64,000 bases of DNA from Flavobacterium sp. CYK-55 (GTDB lineage Bacteria > Bacteroidota > Bacteroidia > Flavobacteriales > Flavobacteriaceae). The translations under genes were made by a program, and so were the position numbers. The stretch covers positions 124,001-188,000 of the forward strand of contig NZ_JAHCDK010000003.1 of NCBI RefSeq assembly GCF_018413465.1. The letters run 5' to 3'. Below, one piece after another: positions 36,694 through 45,632 of the stretch. Each line of letters begins with the position of its first letter. Within the stretch, counting starts at the first letter, position 1. The notes beneath the pieces are model-generated. The model did not search any database. It saw nothing but the letters and a program-made list of their open reading frames with translations, and was not told the origin of the DNA.

Positions 36694-37374
36694 ATGAAAA
36701 TTACATTTTACGGCCATGCCTCACTCGGAATCGAAGTTTCCGGCAAATTCATTTTAGTAGATCCTTTTATTTCAGGCAATCCAAAAGCCGCTCACATTAA
36801 TCTTGAATCGCTTAAGCCTGATTATATTTTCTTAACGCATGCGCACCAAGACCACACGCTCGATGTTGAATTCATCATGGCGCACAACCCTCAGGCAGTG
36901 ATTGTTTCTAATGCCGAAATCGTGACGCATTATGCGGCCAAAGGCTACAAAGGCCACATGATGAACCACGGCGGAAGCTGGAAATTTGAGTTCGGAGTGG
37001 TCAAATATGTCAACGCCATTCACTCCAGTTCGTTTGCCGATGGTACCTATGGTGGAAACCCGGGCGGTTTTGTCATCGAAGGCGAGCACAAAAACATCTA
37101 CATCGCCGGCGATACGGCTTTAACGCTCGATATGAAACTCATTCCGATGCGCACCCAACTCGACTTGGCCATTTTGCCCATCGGAAGCAATTTCACAATG
37201 GATGTTGACGATGCCATCATCGCTTCAGATTTTATCGAGTGCGACAAAATCATGGGTTATCACTACGATACCTTCGGATATATTGAAATCAACCACGACC
37301 AGGCCAAGCGCAAGTTTTTTGACAAAGGCAAAGATTTGATGTTGCTTGAAATCGGTCAAAGTATCGAATTGTAA
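36694..37374 (+). CDS. Metallo-beta-lactamase-fold hydrolase, UPF0173 family
   Basis: 226 aa, the UPF0173/YtkL length. Metal-binding motifs are TFYGHASLGIE at the start, LTHAHQDHT (HxHxDH as HAHQDH, about 49-54), AGDTAL (about 146), and GYHYDTFGYIE near the end. The substrate is unknown. It lies 10 bp after menA and is likely co-transcribed. A repeat element begins 9 bp after its stop codon. Confidence 0.88.
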   Translation: MKITFYGHASLGIEVSGKFILVDPFISGNPKAAHINLESLKPDYIFLTHAHQDHTLDVEFIMAHNPQAVIVSNAEIVTHYAAKGYKGHMMNHGGSWKFEFGVVKYVNAIHSSSFADGTYGGNPGGFVIEGEHKNIYIAGDTALTLDMKLIPMRTQLDLAILPIGSNFTMDVDDAIIASDFIECDKIMGYHYDTFGYIEINHDQAKRKFFDKGKDLMLLEIGQSIEL

Positions 37375-37382
37375 TTTTTTTT

Positions 37383-37460
37383 GAAGCTCAATCCCGCTTT
37401 TCGCCTTTATCTCGCTGCGTAAACTTCGCGAGGATATCGGCTGCAATCGGGGCTAGGGCA
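37383..37460. repeat. Intergenic hairpin repeat, copy 1
   Basis: Left flank AGCTCAATCCCGCTTTTCGC, then TTTATC, a hairpin CTCGCTGCG/CGCGAG, GGATATCGGCT, and right flank ATCGGGGCTAGGGC. The same ordered flanks occur at 46445-46526 and 52950-53051 with different inner hairpins. It is GC-richer than its surroundings and non-coding. Confidence 0.8.
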
Positions 37461-37483
37461 GTAGTTTCACTTCAAAACCCGCT

Positions 37484-38668
37484 ATGAAAATCAACTTTTT
37501 GTGGTTGCTGATATTTCCGTTGTTTGTGCTGGTTCAATCCGATGGTTACTGGGATAAAGCCCGCAGCACTTCGCGTTTGATTACCGTATCAGCACGCGAT
37601 CGAATCGTCGTTCCAACAGAAGAATTACCTGTTGGCACTACCGAAATTGTGTTTAGAATTACACTGCTTGATGAAAATCAAAAGCTGTCTTCAAGTTTGG
37701 TTTCTTTGCTCAAAGCCATTCCCGACCCAACCGGTATTAGTGCGGGTTCGGCCGGAGCGGTGTTTCTGCTATCCAAAATTTCCGGTGATGATCAGTGTCG
37801 TTACGGATTGTTCAGCTCGTCTGAAGCCGCTTTAGCCTACCAAAAAGAAGGCACCACCGAGCCAGCTTGTTTTTATCAATCAGAACCCATCAACAAAGAT
37901 GCGCGCAGGCTTTCGCTTGAAAGCTCAGCTTGTCTCAAAAACAAAGTTATTTGGTTTGGTTTTGAAAGCAAAAACTGGATTCTCAAACAGCGCATTGCCT
38001 TAGAAGTCGTTCCGTGGGTTGATTATAAACTCAGCCGCGGTTGGACACCCGACAAACGCAAATCGGTCATTGATATTTGCAAAACCACCGATTTGTCTCA
38101 AAAGCTTCCCGATGCCGATGATTACTGTGTTTGTGTTTCGAATAAAATTCAAAAGCAATACAAATACAGCGAATATCAAAAACTGTTGGCGGCCGAAAAA
38201 ACCAAAGCGTTTCGCGATGCCGGTTTGGCCTGTTATAAAGAATCCGGAGCTGCGGTTGTTTTATTTGACAAGCAACGAGCTCAAGCCGAAGCTTTCATAG
38301 CAAAAGCACAATATGGTGAAGCCATTAAGGTTTTACTTCCGGTGGTTAATGAGGCGCCGCGTTCATCAGATTTCGGGCAATTGGGTTTGTGTTATTTGTT
38401 CACCAAACAATATGACAAAGCGCTTAAATATTTAGAAGCAGGACAAAAAGCCGATCCAACTGATTTGCTCACCCAACTCAGATTGTCGCATGTTTATTTG
38501 CTCAAAGATCATTATTCTGATGCCAAAGCTTTGTATAAAAAATTCCGTTCACAAAATGTAACTGATACTACAAGTTGGGCTCAGCAAGCGCAAACCGACA
38601 TCAAAACTTTTGAAAAAATGGGTATTCATCACCCTGATTTTGAACGCATTTTAAAGCAACTAGAATAA
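37484..38668 (+). CDS. Secreted hypothetical protein with TPR repeats
   Basis: 394 aa. A signal peptide (about 1-18) precedes an unrecognised domain (20-260) with six or more cysteines, including YCVCVSNKIQ. The C-terminal third holds about three TPR-like units (YGEAIKVLLPVVNEAPRSSDFGQLGLCYLFTKQYDKALKYLEAGQKADP). Likely periplasmic. It overlaps menC by 1 bp (TAATG), so the two are translated from one transcript. Confidence 0.78.
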   Translation: MKINFLWLLIFPLFVLVQSDGYWDKARSTSRLITVSARDRIVVPTEELPVGTTEIVFRITLLDENQKLSSSLVSLLKAIPDPTGISAGSAGAVFLLSKISGDDQCRYGLFSSSEAALAYQKEGTTEPACFYQSEPINKDARRLSLESSACLKNKVIWFGFESKNWILKQRIALEVVPWVDYKLSRGWTPDKRKSVIDICKTTDLSQKLPDADDYCVCVSNKIQKQYKYSEYQKLLAAEKTKAFRDAGLACYKESGAAVVLFDKQRAQAEAFIAKAQYGEAIKVLLPVVNEAPRSSDFGQLGLCYLFTKQYDKALKYLEAGQKADPTDLLTQLRLSHVYLLKDHYSDAKALYKKFRSQNVTDTTSWAQQAQTDIKTFEKMGIHHPDFERILKQLE

Positions 38669-39699
38669 TGCAAGCGCGTTACCATCAATATTTACTCAAC
38701 TTTAAAAAGCCTGCCGGAACTTCGCGCGGCGTTTTGCATCAAAAAGAAACTTGGTTTATTCTTTTAGAACACGAAGGCAAAACCGGCATAGGCGAGTGCG
38801 GAATTTTGCGCGGTCTAAGCGCCGACGATCGTCCGGGTTACGAAGAAAAACTGCGCTGGACTTGCCAAAATATACATTTGGGTTTAGCCGTTTTATACGA
38901 TGAATTGATCGAGTTCCCGTCGATACAGTTTGGTTTAGAAATGGCCTTTTTGTCGTTGGCTTCAAAACATCCATTTGAGCTTTTCCCATCAGCCTTTACG
39001 CGTCATGAACAAGGAATCCCCATCAACGGCTTGATTTGGATGGGCGACCAAGCATCAATGCGCCAACAAATCGATGAAAAATTGCACAGTGGTTTTCATT
39101 GCATCAAACTCAAAATCGGCGCTATTGATTTTCATAAAGAACTCGCACTTTTATCATTTATCAGAGCGCATTATTCCCCGGAACAAATTGAAATTCGCGT
39201 CGATGCCAATGGCGCTTTTTCATCAAATGATGTTTTAGATAAACTGTCGCAACTTTCTGAATTTAAAATTCATAGCATTGAACAGCCTATCGCCAAAGGG
39301 CAAATTTATGAGATGGCCAATGTATGCGCTCAGAGCCCGATTCCGGTAGCGTTAGATGAAGAACTCATTGGTGTGTTTTCGGCTTCAGATCAAGAAGCTT
39401 TACTCGAGCAAATCAAACCGCAATATATTATTCTCAAACCCAGTTTTGTGGGCGGATTCAAAGGTTCATCTCAGTGGATTGATATCGCCCGAAAATATAA
39501 GGTGGGTTGGTGGGTCACGTCTGCGCTGGAGAGTAATGTTGGTCTGAATGCCATTGCGCAATGGGCTTTCATGCAAAACAATCCAATGCCGCAAGGTTTG
39601 GGCACCGGCGCTTTGTATACCAACAATTTTGAATCGCCGCTTGAAGTCAAAAACGGGCAATTGTTATACAGTACTTTGCCTTGGAATTTTTCTCTGTAG
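38668..39699 (+). CDS. menC: o-Succinylbenzoate synthase MenC
   Basis: 343 aa, enolase superfamily. The first catalytic Lys pair is CIKLKIG (about 145-151). The metal ligands are in RVDANGAF, the Glu in SIEQPI and the Asp/Glu in VALDEELIG; the last Lys is in YIILKPSFVGG. MenC dehydrates SHCHC to o-succinylbenzoate. The next step, MenE, is not encoded in the window. Confidence 0.92.
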   Translation: MQARYHQYLLNFKKPAGTSRGVLHQKETWFILLEHEGKTGIGECGILRGLSADDRPGYEEKLRWTCQNIHLGLAVLYDELIEFPSIQFGLEMAFLSLASKHPFELFPSAFTRHEQGIPINGLIWMGDQASMRQQIDEKLHSGFHCIKLKIGAIDFHKELALLSFIRAHYSPEQIEIRVDANGAFSSNDVLDKLSQLSEFKIHSIEQPIAKGQIYEMANVCAQSPIPVALDEELIGVFSASDQEALLEQIKPQYIILKPSFVGGFKGSSQWIDIARKYKVGWWVTSALESNVGLNAIAQWAFMQNNPMPQGLGTGALYTNNFESPLEVKNGQLLYSTLPWNFSL

Positions 39700-39746
39700 T
39701 ATTATCCGTAAAAAAAGATTATTTTTAGCCTGAAATACCCAAATAC

Positions 39747-40604
39747 ATGATTTCTGAAGCTCAATTTCTAAACGAATTACAACTGATTATCAACAACGGA
39801 ATCCGCGAAGACATTGGTCCGGGCGATTACAGTTCTCTAGCTTGTATTCCGGCAGAGGCGCGTGGTAAAGCCAAACTTTTGGTCAAAGATCAGGGCATTA
39901 TTGCAGGCGTATCGTTTGCCGAAATGATTTTTAAAACGGTGGATCCATCGCTTGAAATAGAAGTTTTTATTCAAGACGGAAGCTCAGTGCAACACGGCGA
40001 TGTGGTTTTTCATGTGAGCGGAAGTTCGCAATCGATTCTTAAAGCCGAGCGATTGGTACTCAATTCTATGCAACGCATGTCGGCCATTGCTACCAAAACC
40101 CATCAGTATGTGCAGCTGCTTTCGGGCACCCAAACCAAAATTCTCGATACGCGCAAAACAACCCCCGGATTTAGGGCTACCGAGAAATGGGCGGTCAAAA
40201 TAGGCGGCGGTGAAAACCATCGATTTGCTTTGTATGATATGATTATGCTCAAAGACAATCACATTGATTTTGCCGGCGGAATTACGCAAGCCATTGCCAA
40301 AACCAGAGCATATTTGTCTCAAAATAACCTTGATTTAAAGATTATTGTCGAAGCCAGAAACCTAGATGAAATCAAAGAAATCCTGCAAAGTGACGGTGTG
40401 CATCGCATTCTGATTGACAATTTTAATTTTGAAGACACCCGAACAGCGGTGGCGCTCATCGGCACTCAATGTCAGAGTGAATCTTCGGGAAACATCAACG
40501 AAAAAACCATTCGTCAATATGCAGATTGTGGCGTTGATTATATTTCATCGGGCGCTTTAACGCACTCGGTATACAACATGGATTTAAGCCTTAAAGCGTT
40601 TTAA
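39747..40604 (+). CDS. nadC: Nicotinate-nucleotide pyrophosphorylase (carboxylating) NadC
   Basis: 285 aa. The signature DTRKTTPGFRATEKWAVKIGGGENHRF holds the Arg, Lys and His residues that bind quinolinate and PRPP. KDNHIDF and the C-terminal DYISSGALTHSV complete the type II phosphoribosyltransferase barrel. It makes nicotinate mononucleotide in de novo NAD synthesis. It lies 2 bp before the YihY-like gene. Confidence 0.95.
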   Translation: MISEAQFLNELQLIINNGIREDIGPGDYSSLACIPAEARGKAKLLVKDQGIIAGVSFAEMIFKTVDPSLEIEVFIQDGSSVQHGDVVFHVSGSSQSILKAERLVLNSMQRMSAIATKTHQYVQLLSGTQTKILDTRKTTPGFRATEKWAVKIGGGENHRFALYDMIMLKDNHIDFAGGITQAIAKTRAYLSQNNLDLKIIVEARNLDEIKEILQSDGVHRILIDNFNFEDTRTAVALIGTQCQSESSGNINEKTIRQYADCGVDYISSGALTHSVYNMDLSLKAF

Positions 40605-40606
40605 AC

Positions 40607-41536
40607 ATGAGCGAACCGATTGAAAATGTCATCAATAAAATTCCGGTTGCGCGCAATTTGATGCGGGTTACCCAACGAGTACCTTTGCCTTGGCTGCATG
40701 GTCTTTCGTTGTATGATTTACTTGAATTATATATTCTGGGGGTGGCTGAAGGAGCCTTATCGTACAGAGCTGCAGCGATTGCCTTTAGCTTTTTTATGGC
40801 GTTGTTTCCGTTTGCGCTGTTTATTTTGAACTTGATTCCGTACATACCCATTGAAGGTTTTCAGCAAGATTTTATGCGATTTGTAGGCGAGAGTGTCCCG
40901 CCTAAAACCTATGATGCTGTGGCTTCCATCATCAGTGATATCCTCAACAACAGTCATTCAGGTTTGTTATCAACGGGTTTCTTGATGGCTATTTTATTGA
41001 TGGCCAATGGGCTCAATGCTATTTTAGGCGGATTTGAAACTTCACAACACGTCATCATCAGACGCGGTTTTTTCAGACAGTATTTTGTGGCTTTGGGCAT
41101 CTCGCTCGTGTTGTCATTTTTATTACTGTTTACCGTAGCAATGATTGTTGTTTTTGAGGTATTTATTCAGACAACATCTATTCAAGATGTACTCAGTGAC
41201 CGCATTCCGCTGATTATTATGGGGCGATATGCTTTTGTTATTTTGATGATTTTGTTTACAACTTCAATTTTATTCCGCTTTGGCGTGAGTCATGATCGCC
41301 GACGTTCTTTTATATCAATCGGTTCAGTGTTTACAACAATTCTGATTATTATTTCGTCTTACGGTTTTGGTATTTGGGTAGTAAAGTTTTCTAAGTATAA
41401 TGAGCTGTATGGTTCAATAGGAACCTTGCTGATCATGATGTTTTACATTTGGCTCAACTGTATGATTTTGCTCATGGGCTTTGAGTTAGATGCACTCATT
41501 AATAAACTTAAGCGCGAAAAAGAACTGTCTGCTTAA
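40607..41536 (+). CDS. YihY/BrkB-family inner membrane protein
   Basis: 309 aa, about six membrane helices. Family features are GALSYRAAAIAFSFFMALFPFALFILNLIPYIP and the later YNELYGSIGTLLIMMFYIWLNCMILLMGFELDA. These proteins were once called ribonuclease BN by mistake. A transport or envelope role is assumed. It is tightly packed between nadC and the DUF2147 gene. Confidence 0.9.
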   Translation: MSEPIENVINKIPVARNLMRVTQRVPLPWLHGLSLYDLLELYILGVAEGALSYRAAAIAFSFFMALFPFALFILNLIPYIPIEGFQQDFMRFVGESVPPKTYDAVASIISDILNNSHSGLLSTGFLMAILLMANGLNAILGGFETSQHVIIRRGFFRQYFVALGISLVLSFLLLFTVAMIVVFEVFIQTTSIQDVLSDRIPLIIMGRYAFVILMILFTTSILFRFGVSHDRRRSFISIGSVFTTILIIISSYGFGIWVVKFSKYNELYGSIGTLLIMMFYIWLNCMILLMGFELDALINKLKREKELSA

Positions 41537-41537
41537 T

Positions 41538-41966
41538 ATGAAAAAAGGTCTGATTATAGCATTTTTGTTTTTATCTGCGCTTTTATCAGCACAACATCAC
41601 TCTGTTCTTGGAAGATGGAAAACCATCGACGATCAAACCGGAAAAGCAGTTTCGATTATTGAGATTTATGAGAAACAGAACAAAATTTACGGGAAAGTCA
41701 TAGAAATTTTCAATCCCAAAGTAAAAGTTCCACGCTGCGAACAATGCCAAGGAGAAGATAAAAACAAACCAATTTTGGGGTTAGTAGTCATTAAAGGTTT
41801 GGTTAAAGACAAAGACGAATATACACACGGAAAAATTCTTGACCCAAAACACGGAAAACTATACAAATGCTCCATTTCACTTGAAAGCCGTGACCGCCTC
41901 AAAGTACGCGGATTTATTGGGATTAATTTGTTAGGCCGCACGCAAATTTGGGAACGTATTAAATAA
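41538..41966 (+). CDS. Exported DUF2147 protein
   Basis: 142 aa from ATG 41538, right after the YihY stop; an earlier in-frame codon lies inside yihY. A signal peptide (about 1-19) precedes a DUF2147 lipocalin-like domain starting VLGRWKTIDDQTGKAVSIIEIYE and containing a CEQC pair (about 68-71). Function unknown, periplasmic. Confidence 0.87.
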   Translation: MKKGLIIAFLFLSALLSAQHHSVLGRWKTIDDQTGKAVSIIEIYEKQNKIYGKVIEIFNPKVKVPRCEQCQGEDKNKPILGLVVIKGLVKDKDEYTHGKILDPKHGKLYKCSISLESRDRLKVRGFIGINLLGRTQIWERIK

Positions 41967-41976
41967 ATTCATTACC

Positions 41977-44427
41977 ATGCCTTTTTTTGTCGAAGTGATT
42001 TTGCCCTTGGCATTGCCCAAAACTTTTACTTATCAGATATCTGAGGCAGAATTTCATTTTATAAAAAAAGGAATGCGCGTGGTAGTTCCGTTTGGAAAAA
42101 GCAAACTATACACAGCCTTGGTTCTTGATTTGCATCAAAACCAACCTTTGTTGTATGAAGCAAAAGAAATTGATCAGATTCTTGATGAACAACCCATTGT
42201 TAGTGAAATTCAAATAGAACATTGGAAATGGATGGCTCAGTATTATATGTGTTCTCTGGGCGAAGTATATCGCGGAGCCATGCCGAGTTCATTATTGCTT
42301 GAAAGCGAAACGATTGTTACCCGCAATACTGAACGATATTTTGATGCTTCAGAATTTACCGATGATGAATTTTTGGTTTATCAGGCTTTACAACATCAAT
42401 CATCTTTGAAAATCGATGAGATTGTATCTATATTAAACAAGAAAAAAGTTTTTCCGATTTTGTATCGATTGCTTGAAAAACAAGTGCTTTCAATACACGA
42501 AGAAGTTACCGAAACCTATAAACCTAAACTGATAAAGTATATTCGATTGCATCCTGATTATGCTCAGGATGTGCATTTAAATGATTTGCTCAATAGCTTG
42601 AAAGGCAGCAAACAAACTCAGCTGATGATGCATTATTTTCAGCTCAAAGCAATACAAACCGAAGCTATTTCGGTTAAACAACTTACTGATATTGCCCAAG
42701 TGTCTTCAGCCACCGTAAAGAGTTTGATTGACAAAGGTGTTTTTGAAGTTTATTTTTTGCAGAAAGACCGAGTCGATTTTACCGAAAATTTTGCTTTATT
42801 GAACTTAGAACTCAGTGCCGAACAACAATTAGCCAAAGATTCAATACTCGAACATTGGAAAACCAAAGAGGTTTGCCTTTTGCATGGTGTTACCGGAAGC
42901 GGAAAAACAGAAGTTTATATTGAACTCATTAAATCGCTTTTAGAACAAAACAAGCAAGTTTTGTATTTGTTGCCCGAAATTGCTTTAACGACTCAGTTGG
43001 TTGATCGTTTGAGAAATCATTTTGGCGGATTGGTTTCAGTGTATCATTCAAAATACAGTAATCATGAGCGTGTAGAGGTTTGGCGCAATGTTTTGCAAAA
43101 TGCTTCAAAAGCACAAATTGTTATTGGTGCGCGCTCGGCTTTGTTCTTGCCGTTTAAAACTTTAGGTTGTGTGATTATTGATGAAGAGCACGAGCAAACC
43201 TTCAAACAGCACGATCCGGCTCCGCGATATCATGCACGTGATACAGCCATTGTTTTGGCAGCAAAATATCAGGCCAAGGTTTTGTTGGGGTCAGCTACGC
43301 CTTCGCTTGAAAGTTATTTCAATGCGCAAAACGGCAAATATGGTTTAGTTGAATTAATGCACAGATTTGGAAATTTTAGCTTGCCTGAAATTGAATTAGT
43401 TGATCTTAAGGATAAATATTTCCGCAAGAAAATGACAGGGCATTTCAGTGATGCATTGATCGAAGAGATTCAAAATGCTTTAGCCAACAAAGAACAGATT
43501 ATTCTATTTCAAAACAGACGAGGATATTCACCGGTGGTTGAATGTATGATTTGTGGTCATGTGGCTCAATGTCCGCAATGCGATGTGAGTTTGACTTATC
43601 ACAAACACAAAAATCAGTTGCGTTGTCATTATTGCGGTTATTCAATGGCCAATCCGTCGCGATGTCATAGCTGCTCTGGTGTTGATCTTGAAACCAAAGG
43701 TTTTGGAACCGAACAAGTGCAACAAGAACTAGAGCAGATATTTCCGCAGGCGCGCATCATCAGAATGGATCAAGATACCACCCGTGCCAAATATGCCTTT
43801 GAGAAAATCATTGATAGTTTTAAAAATCATGAGGCTGATATATTAATCGGAACCCAAATGCTAGCCAAAGGGCTTGATTTTGAAAAAGTCAGCTTAGTGG
43901 GTATCATGAATGCCGATAATATGTTGTATCACCCTGATTTTAGAGCTTTTGAAAGGAGTTTTCAGCTGATGACTCAAGTGTCGGGCAGGGCAGGGCGTTC
44001 TGAAAAATCAGGTAAAGTGATGATACAAACATATAATCCGTATCATAACATTATCCAGCAAGTTACCCGAACCGATTATCTAGCCATGTATCGCGAACAA
44101 TTATATGAACGCAAAATTTATCAATATCCACCCTATACCCGATTGGTAAGACTTACGCTTAAACATCGCGATTTTGAAAAACTCAAACAATCGGCACAGT
44201 GGCTTACTGATGTTATGAAGCAACATCTGAATATTCCTGTTCTTGGTCCTGAAGAGCCGCCGGTGGGAAGAATCCGCAATGAATATATTCGATTGATTTT
44301 GATCAAAATCCCTCAAGATCAGTCATTAAACGGCATAAAAAAAACTATCCAGAAAATACTGGATAGTTTTGATACGGTTGCGCAATTCAGAGCTGTAAAA
44401 GTTTCTGTTAACGTTGACTTTTACTAG
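41977..44427 (+). CDS. priA: Primosomal replication protein N' (PriA helicase)
   Basis: 816 aa. The N-terminal 3'-DNA-binding domain begins FVEVILPLALPKTFTYQI. Walker A GVTGSGKTEVYIE is near 305 and DEEH near 400. Eight cysteines in zinc modules (CMICGHVAQCPQCD, then CHYCGY and CHSC, about 525-570) lie within the helicase core, and MLAKGLDFEKVSLVGI and the QVSGRAGR motif VI follow. PriA restarts stalled forks by loading the replicative helicase. Its last codons contain a terminator used by the opposing gene. Confidence 0.95.
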   Translation: MPFFVEVILPLALPKTFTYQISEAEFHFIKKGMRVVVPFGKSKLYTALVLDLHQNQPLLYEAKEIDQILDEQPIVSEIQIEHWKWMAQYYMCSLGEVYRGAMPSSLLLESETIVTRNTERYFDASEFTDDEFLVYQALQHQSSLKIDEIVSILNKKKVFPILYRLLEKQVLSIHEEVTETYKPKLIKYIRLHPDYAQDVHLNDLLNSLKGSKQTQLMMHYFQLKAIQTEAISVKQLTDIAQVSSATVKSLIDKGVFEVYFLQKDRVDFTENFALLNLELSAEQQLAKDSILEHWKTKEVCLLHGVTGSGKTEVYIELIKSLLEQNKQVLYLLPEIALTTQLVDRLRNHFGGLVSVYHSKYSNHERVEVWRNVLQNASKAQIVIGARSALFLPFKTLGCVIIDEEHEQTFKQHDPAPRYHARDTAIVLAAKYQAKVLLGSATPSLESYFNAQNGKYGLVELMHRFGNFSLPEIELVDLKDKYFRKKMTGHFSDALIEEIQNALANKEQIILFQNRRGYSPVVECMICGHVAQCPQCDVSLTYHKHKNQLRCHYCGYSMANPSRCHSCSGVDLETKGFGTEQVQQELEQIFPQARIIRMDQDTTRAKYAFEKIIDSFKNHEADILIGTQMLAKGLDFEKVSLVGIMNADNMLYHPDFRAFERSFQLMTQVSGRAGRSEKSGKVMIQTYNPYHNIIQQVTRTDYLAMYREQLYERKIYQYPPYTRLVRLTLKHRDFEKLKQSAQWLTDVMKQHLNIPVLGPEEPPVGRIRNEYIRLILIKIPQDQSLNGIKKTIQKILDSFDTVAQFRAVKVSVNVDFY
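44337..44370 (-). terminator. LytTR-gene terminator embedded in the priA coding sequence
   Basis: A perfect 12-bp inverted repeat (AAAACTATCCAG / CTGGATAGTTTT, 6-nt loop) is followed on the minus strand by a run of eight T. It starts 54 nt after the stop codon of the minus-strand LytTR gene and lies wholly inside the priA reading frame. On the plus strand only four T follow, so it should act mainly in the minus direction. Confidence 0.8.
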
Positions 44428-45119
44428 GCAATAGCCAAAGCTCTGATCAAATCGTCTTTTTTGTTGCGGCTTAGTGGTATTTTTGTAATTCCGATTTCGG
44501 CGTATTTACTGTTGAATCGTTCTACTTTATCAATATTAATGATGTAAGACTTGTGTACTCGGATAAATTTTTCTTTTGATAAATCTTTCTCAAATGATTT
44601 CATCGTTGAAAGAACCAAGTTGCTGTCTTCTTCGGTTACCACTTTCACGTAATCACCAAAAGCTTCAATCCATTTGATTTTTGAAGTGTACACTTTTAGT
44701 TTTTTAAGGTTACTTTTAATGAAAATATGTTCGCCTTCTTCTTCTTGATTTTCTTTTTTGAGCATATGGAAATCCATTGCTCTTTTAACCGAAGCATTAA
44801 AACGATCTAAAGCAATAGGTTTCTGCAAATAATCAGTAGCGTCATAATCGAACGCTTTCATTGCATATTCTGCTTTTGAAGTAATAAAAATGATTTGTGG
44901 TTTAGACTTTAAACCATCAAGAAAATCAAATCCACTGATGACCGGCATCTCAACATCTAGAAAGATGAGATCAACAGTATGAACCGACATGCAATTTTTT
45001 GCTTCAATTGCATTAGAAAAATCTCCAATTAAATGTAAATTTGGATGATTATTTACTAGCTTTGCGATGATCATCCTTTGGATGGAACTATCATCAACTA
45101 CAACACAATTTAGTTTCAT
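44424..45119 (-). CDS. LytTR-family response regulator
   Basis: 231 aa. The receiver domain has D9/D10, the phosphoacceptor D55 in LIFLDVEMP, Thr in FITSKAEYAM and Lys in LQKPI. The LytTR DNA-binding domain occupies about 130-231 (FIKSNLKKLKVYTSKIKWIEAFGDYVKV ... FIRVHKSYIIN). No histidine kinase lies next to it, so the partner is elsewhere. It is convergent with priA (4-bp overlap) and divergent from rpsF. A weak TTG-N16-TACATTCG sits at 45149-45175. Confidence 0.93.
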   Translation of the reverse strand: MKLNCVVVDDSSIQRMIIAKLVNNHPNLHLIGDFSNAIEAKNCMSVHTVDLIFLDVEMPVISGFDFLDGLKSKPQIIFITSKAEYAMKAFDYDATDYLQKPIALDRFNASVKRAMDFHMLKKENQEEEGEHIFIKSNLKKLKVYTSKIKWIEAFGDYVKVVTEEDSNLVLSTMKSFEKDLSKEKFIRVHKSYIINIDKVERFNSKYAEIGITKIPLSRNKKDDLIRALAIA

Positions 45120-45227
45120 AATTCTAATTTATTATAGATTTGGTGAGGCGAATGTAGAATCTTTTATATTACCAACCTAATGTTTATCGGTTTTTTTTGC
45201 GTTTAAACGATAAAAAATGCATTTTTC

Positions 45228-45257
45228 TTGTTTATTAAAATTTAATTACTACTTTTG
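45228..45257 (+). promoter_or_regulatory. Promoter of rpsF-rpsR-rplI
   Basis: TTG (45228-45230), 19 bp, TACTTTTG (45250-45257), a perfect Bacteroidota consensus, 34 nt before the rpsF start codon. Confidence 0.85.
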
Positions 45258-45291
45258 CGCGATTATTCAAAAAACACCTTAATTAATTATT

Positions 45292-45630
45292 ATGAAACAT
45301 TACGAAACTGTTTTCATTTTAAATCCCGTTTTATCTGATGTTCAGGTAAAGGAAACAGTGAGCAAATTTGAAGATTTTCTTACTTCCCGTGGAGCCGAAA
45401 TGATTTCTAAAGAGGATTGGGGCCTAAAAAAGATGGCTTATGAAATCCAAAACAAGAAAAGTGGTTTTTACCATTTGTTCGAATTTAAAGTAACACCAGA
45501 AGTTTTATTGGCTTTTGAAACTGAATTCAGACGCGACGAAAGAGTGATGCGTTTCCTTACAGTTAGCTTAGACAAACATGCGGTTGCCTGGGCAGAGAGA
45601 AGAAGAACCAAATTAAATGCAAAAGCGTAA
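45292..45630 (+). CDS. rpsF: 30S ribosomal protein S6
   Basis: 112 aa. It begins [16 protein letters not shown] and contains [24 protein letters not shown], the conserved S6 core that pairs with S18 on the 30S platform. First gene of the classical rpsF-rpsR-rplI operon. The single-strand-binding-protein gene often found between these is absent, as is usual in this phylum. Confidence 0.98.
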   Translation: MKHYETVFILNPVLSDVQVKETVSKFEDFLTSRGAEMISKEDWGLKKMAYEIQNKKSGFYHLFEFKVTPEVLLAFETEFRRDERVMRFLTVSLDKHAVAWAERRRTKLNAKA

Positions 45631-45632
45631 TC

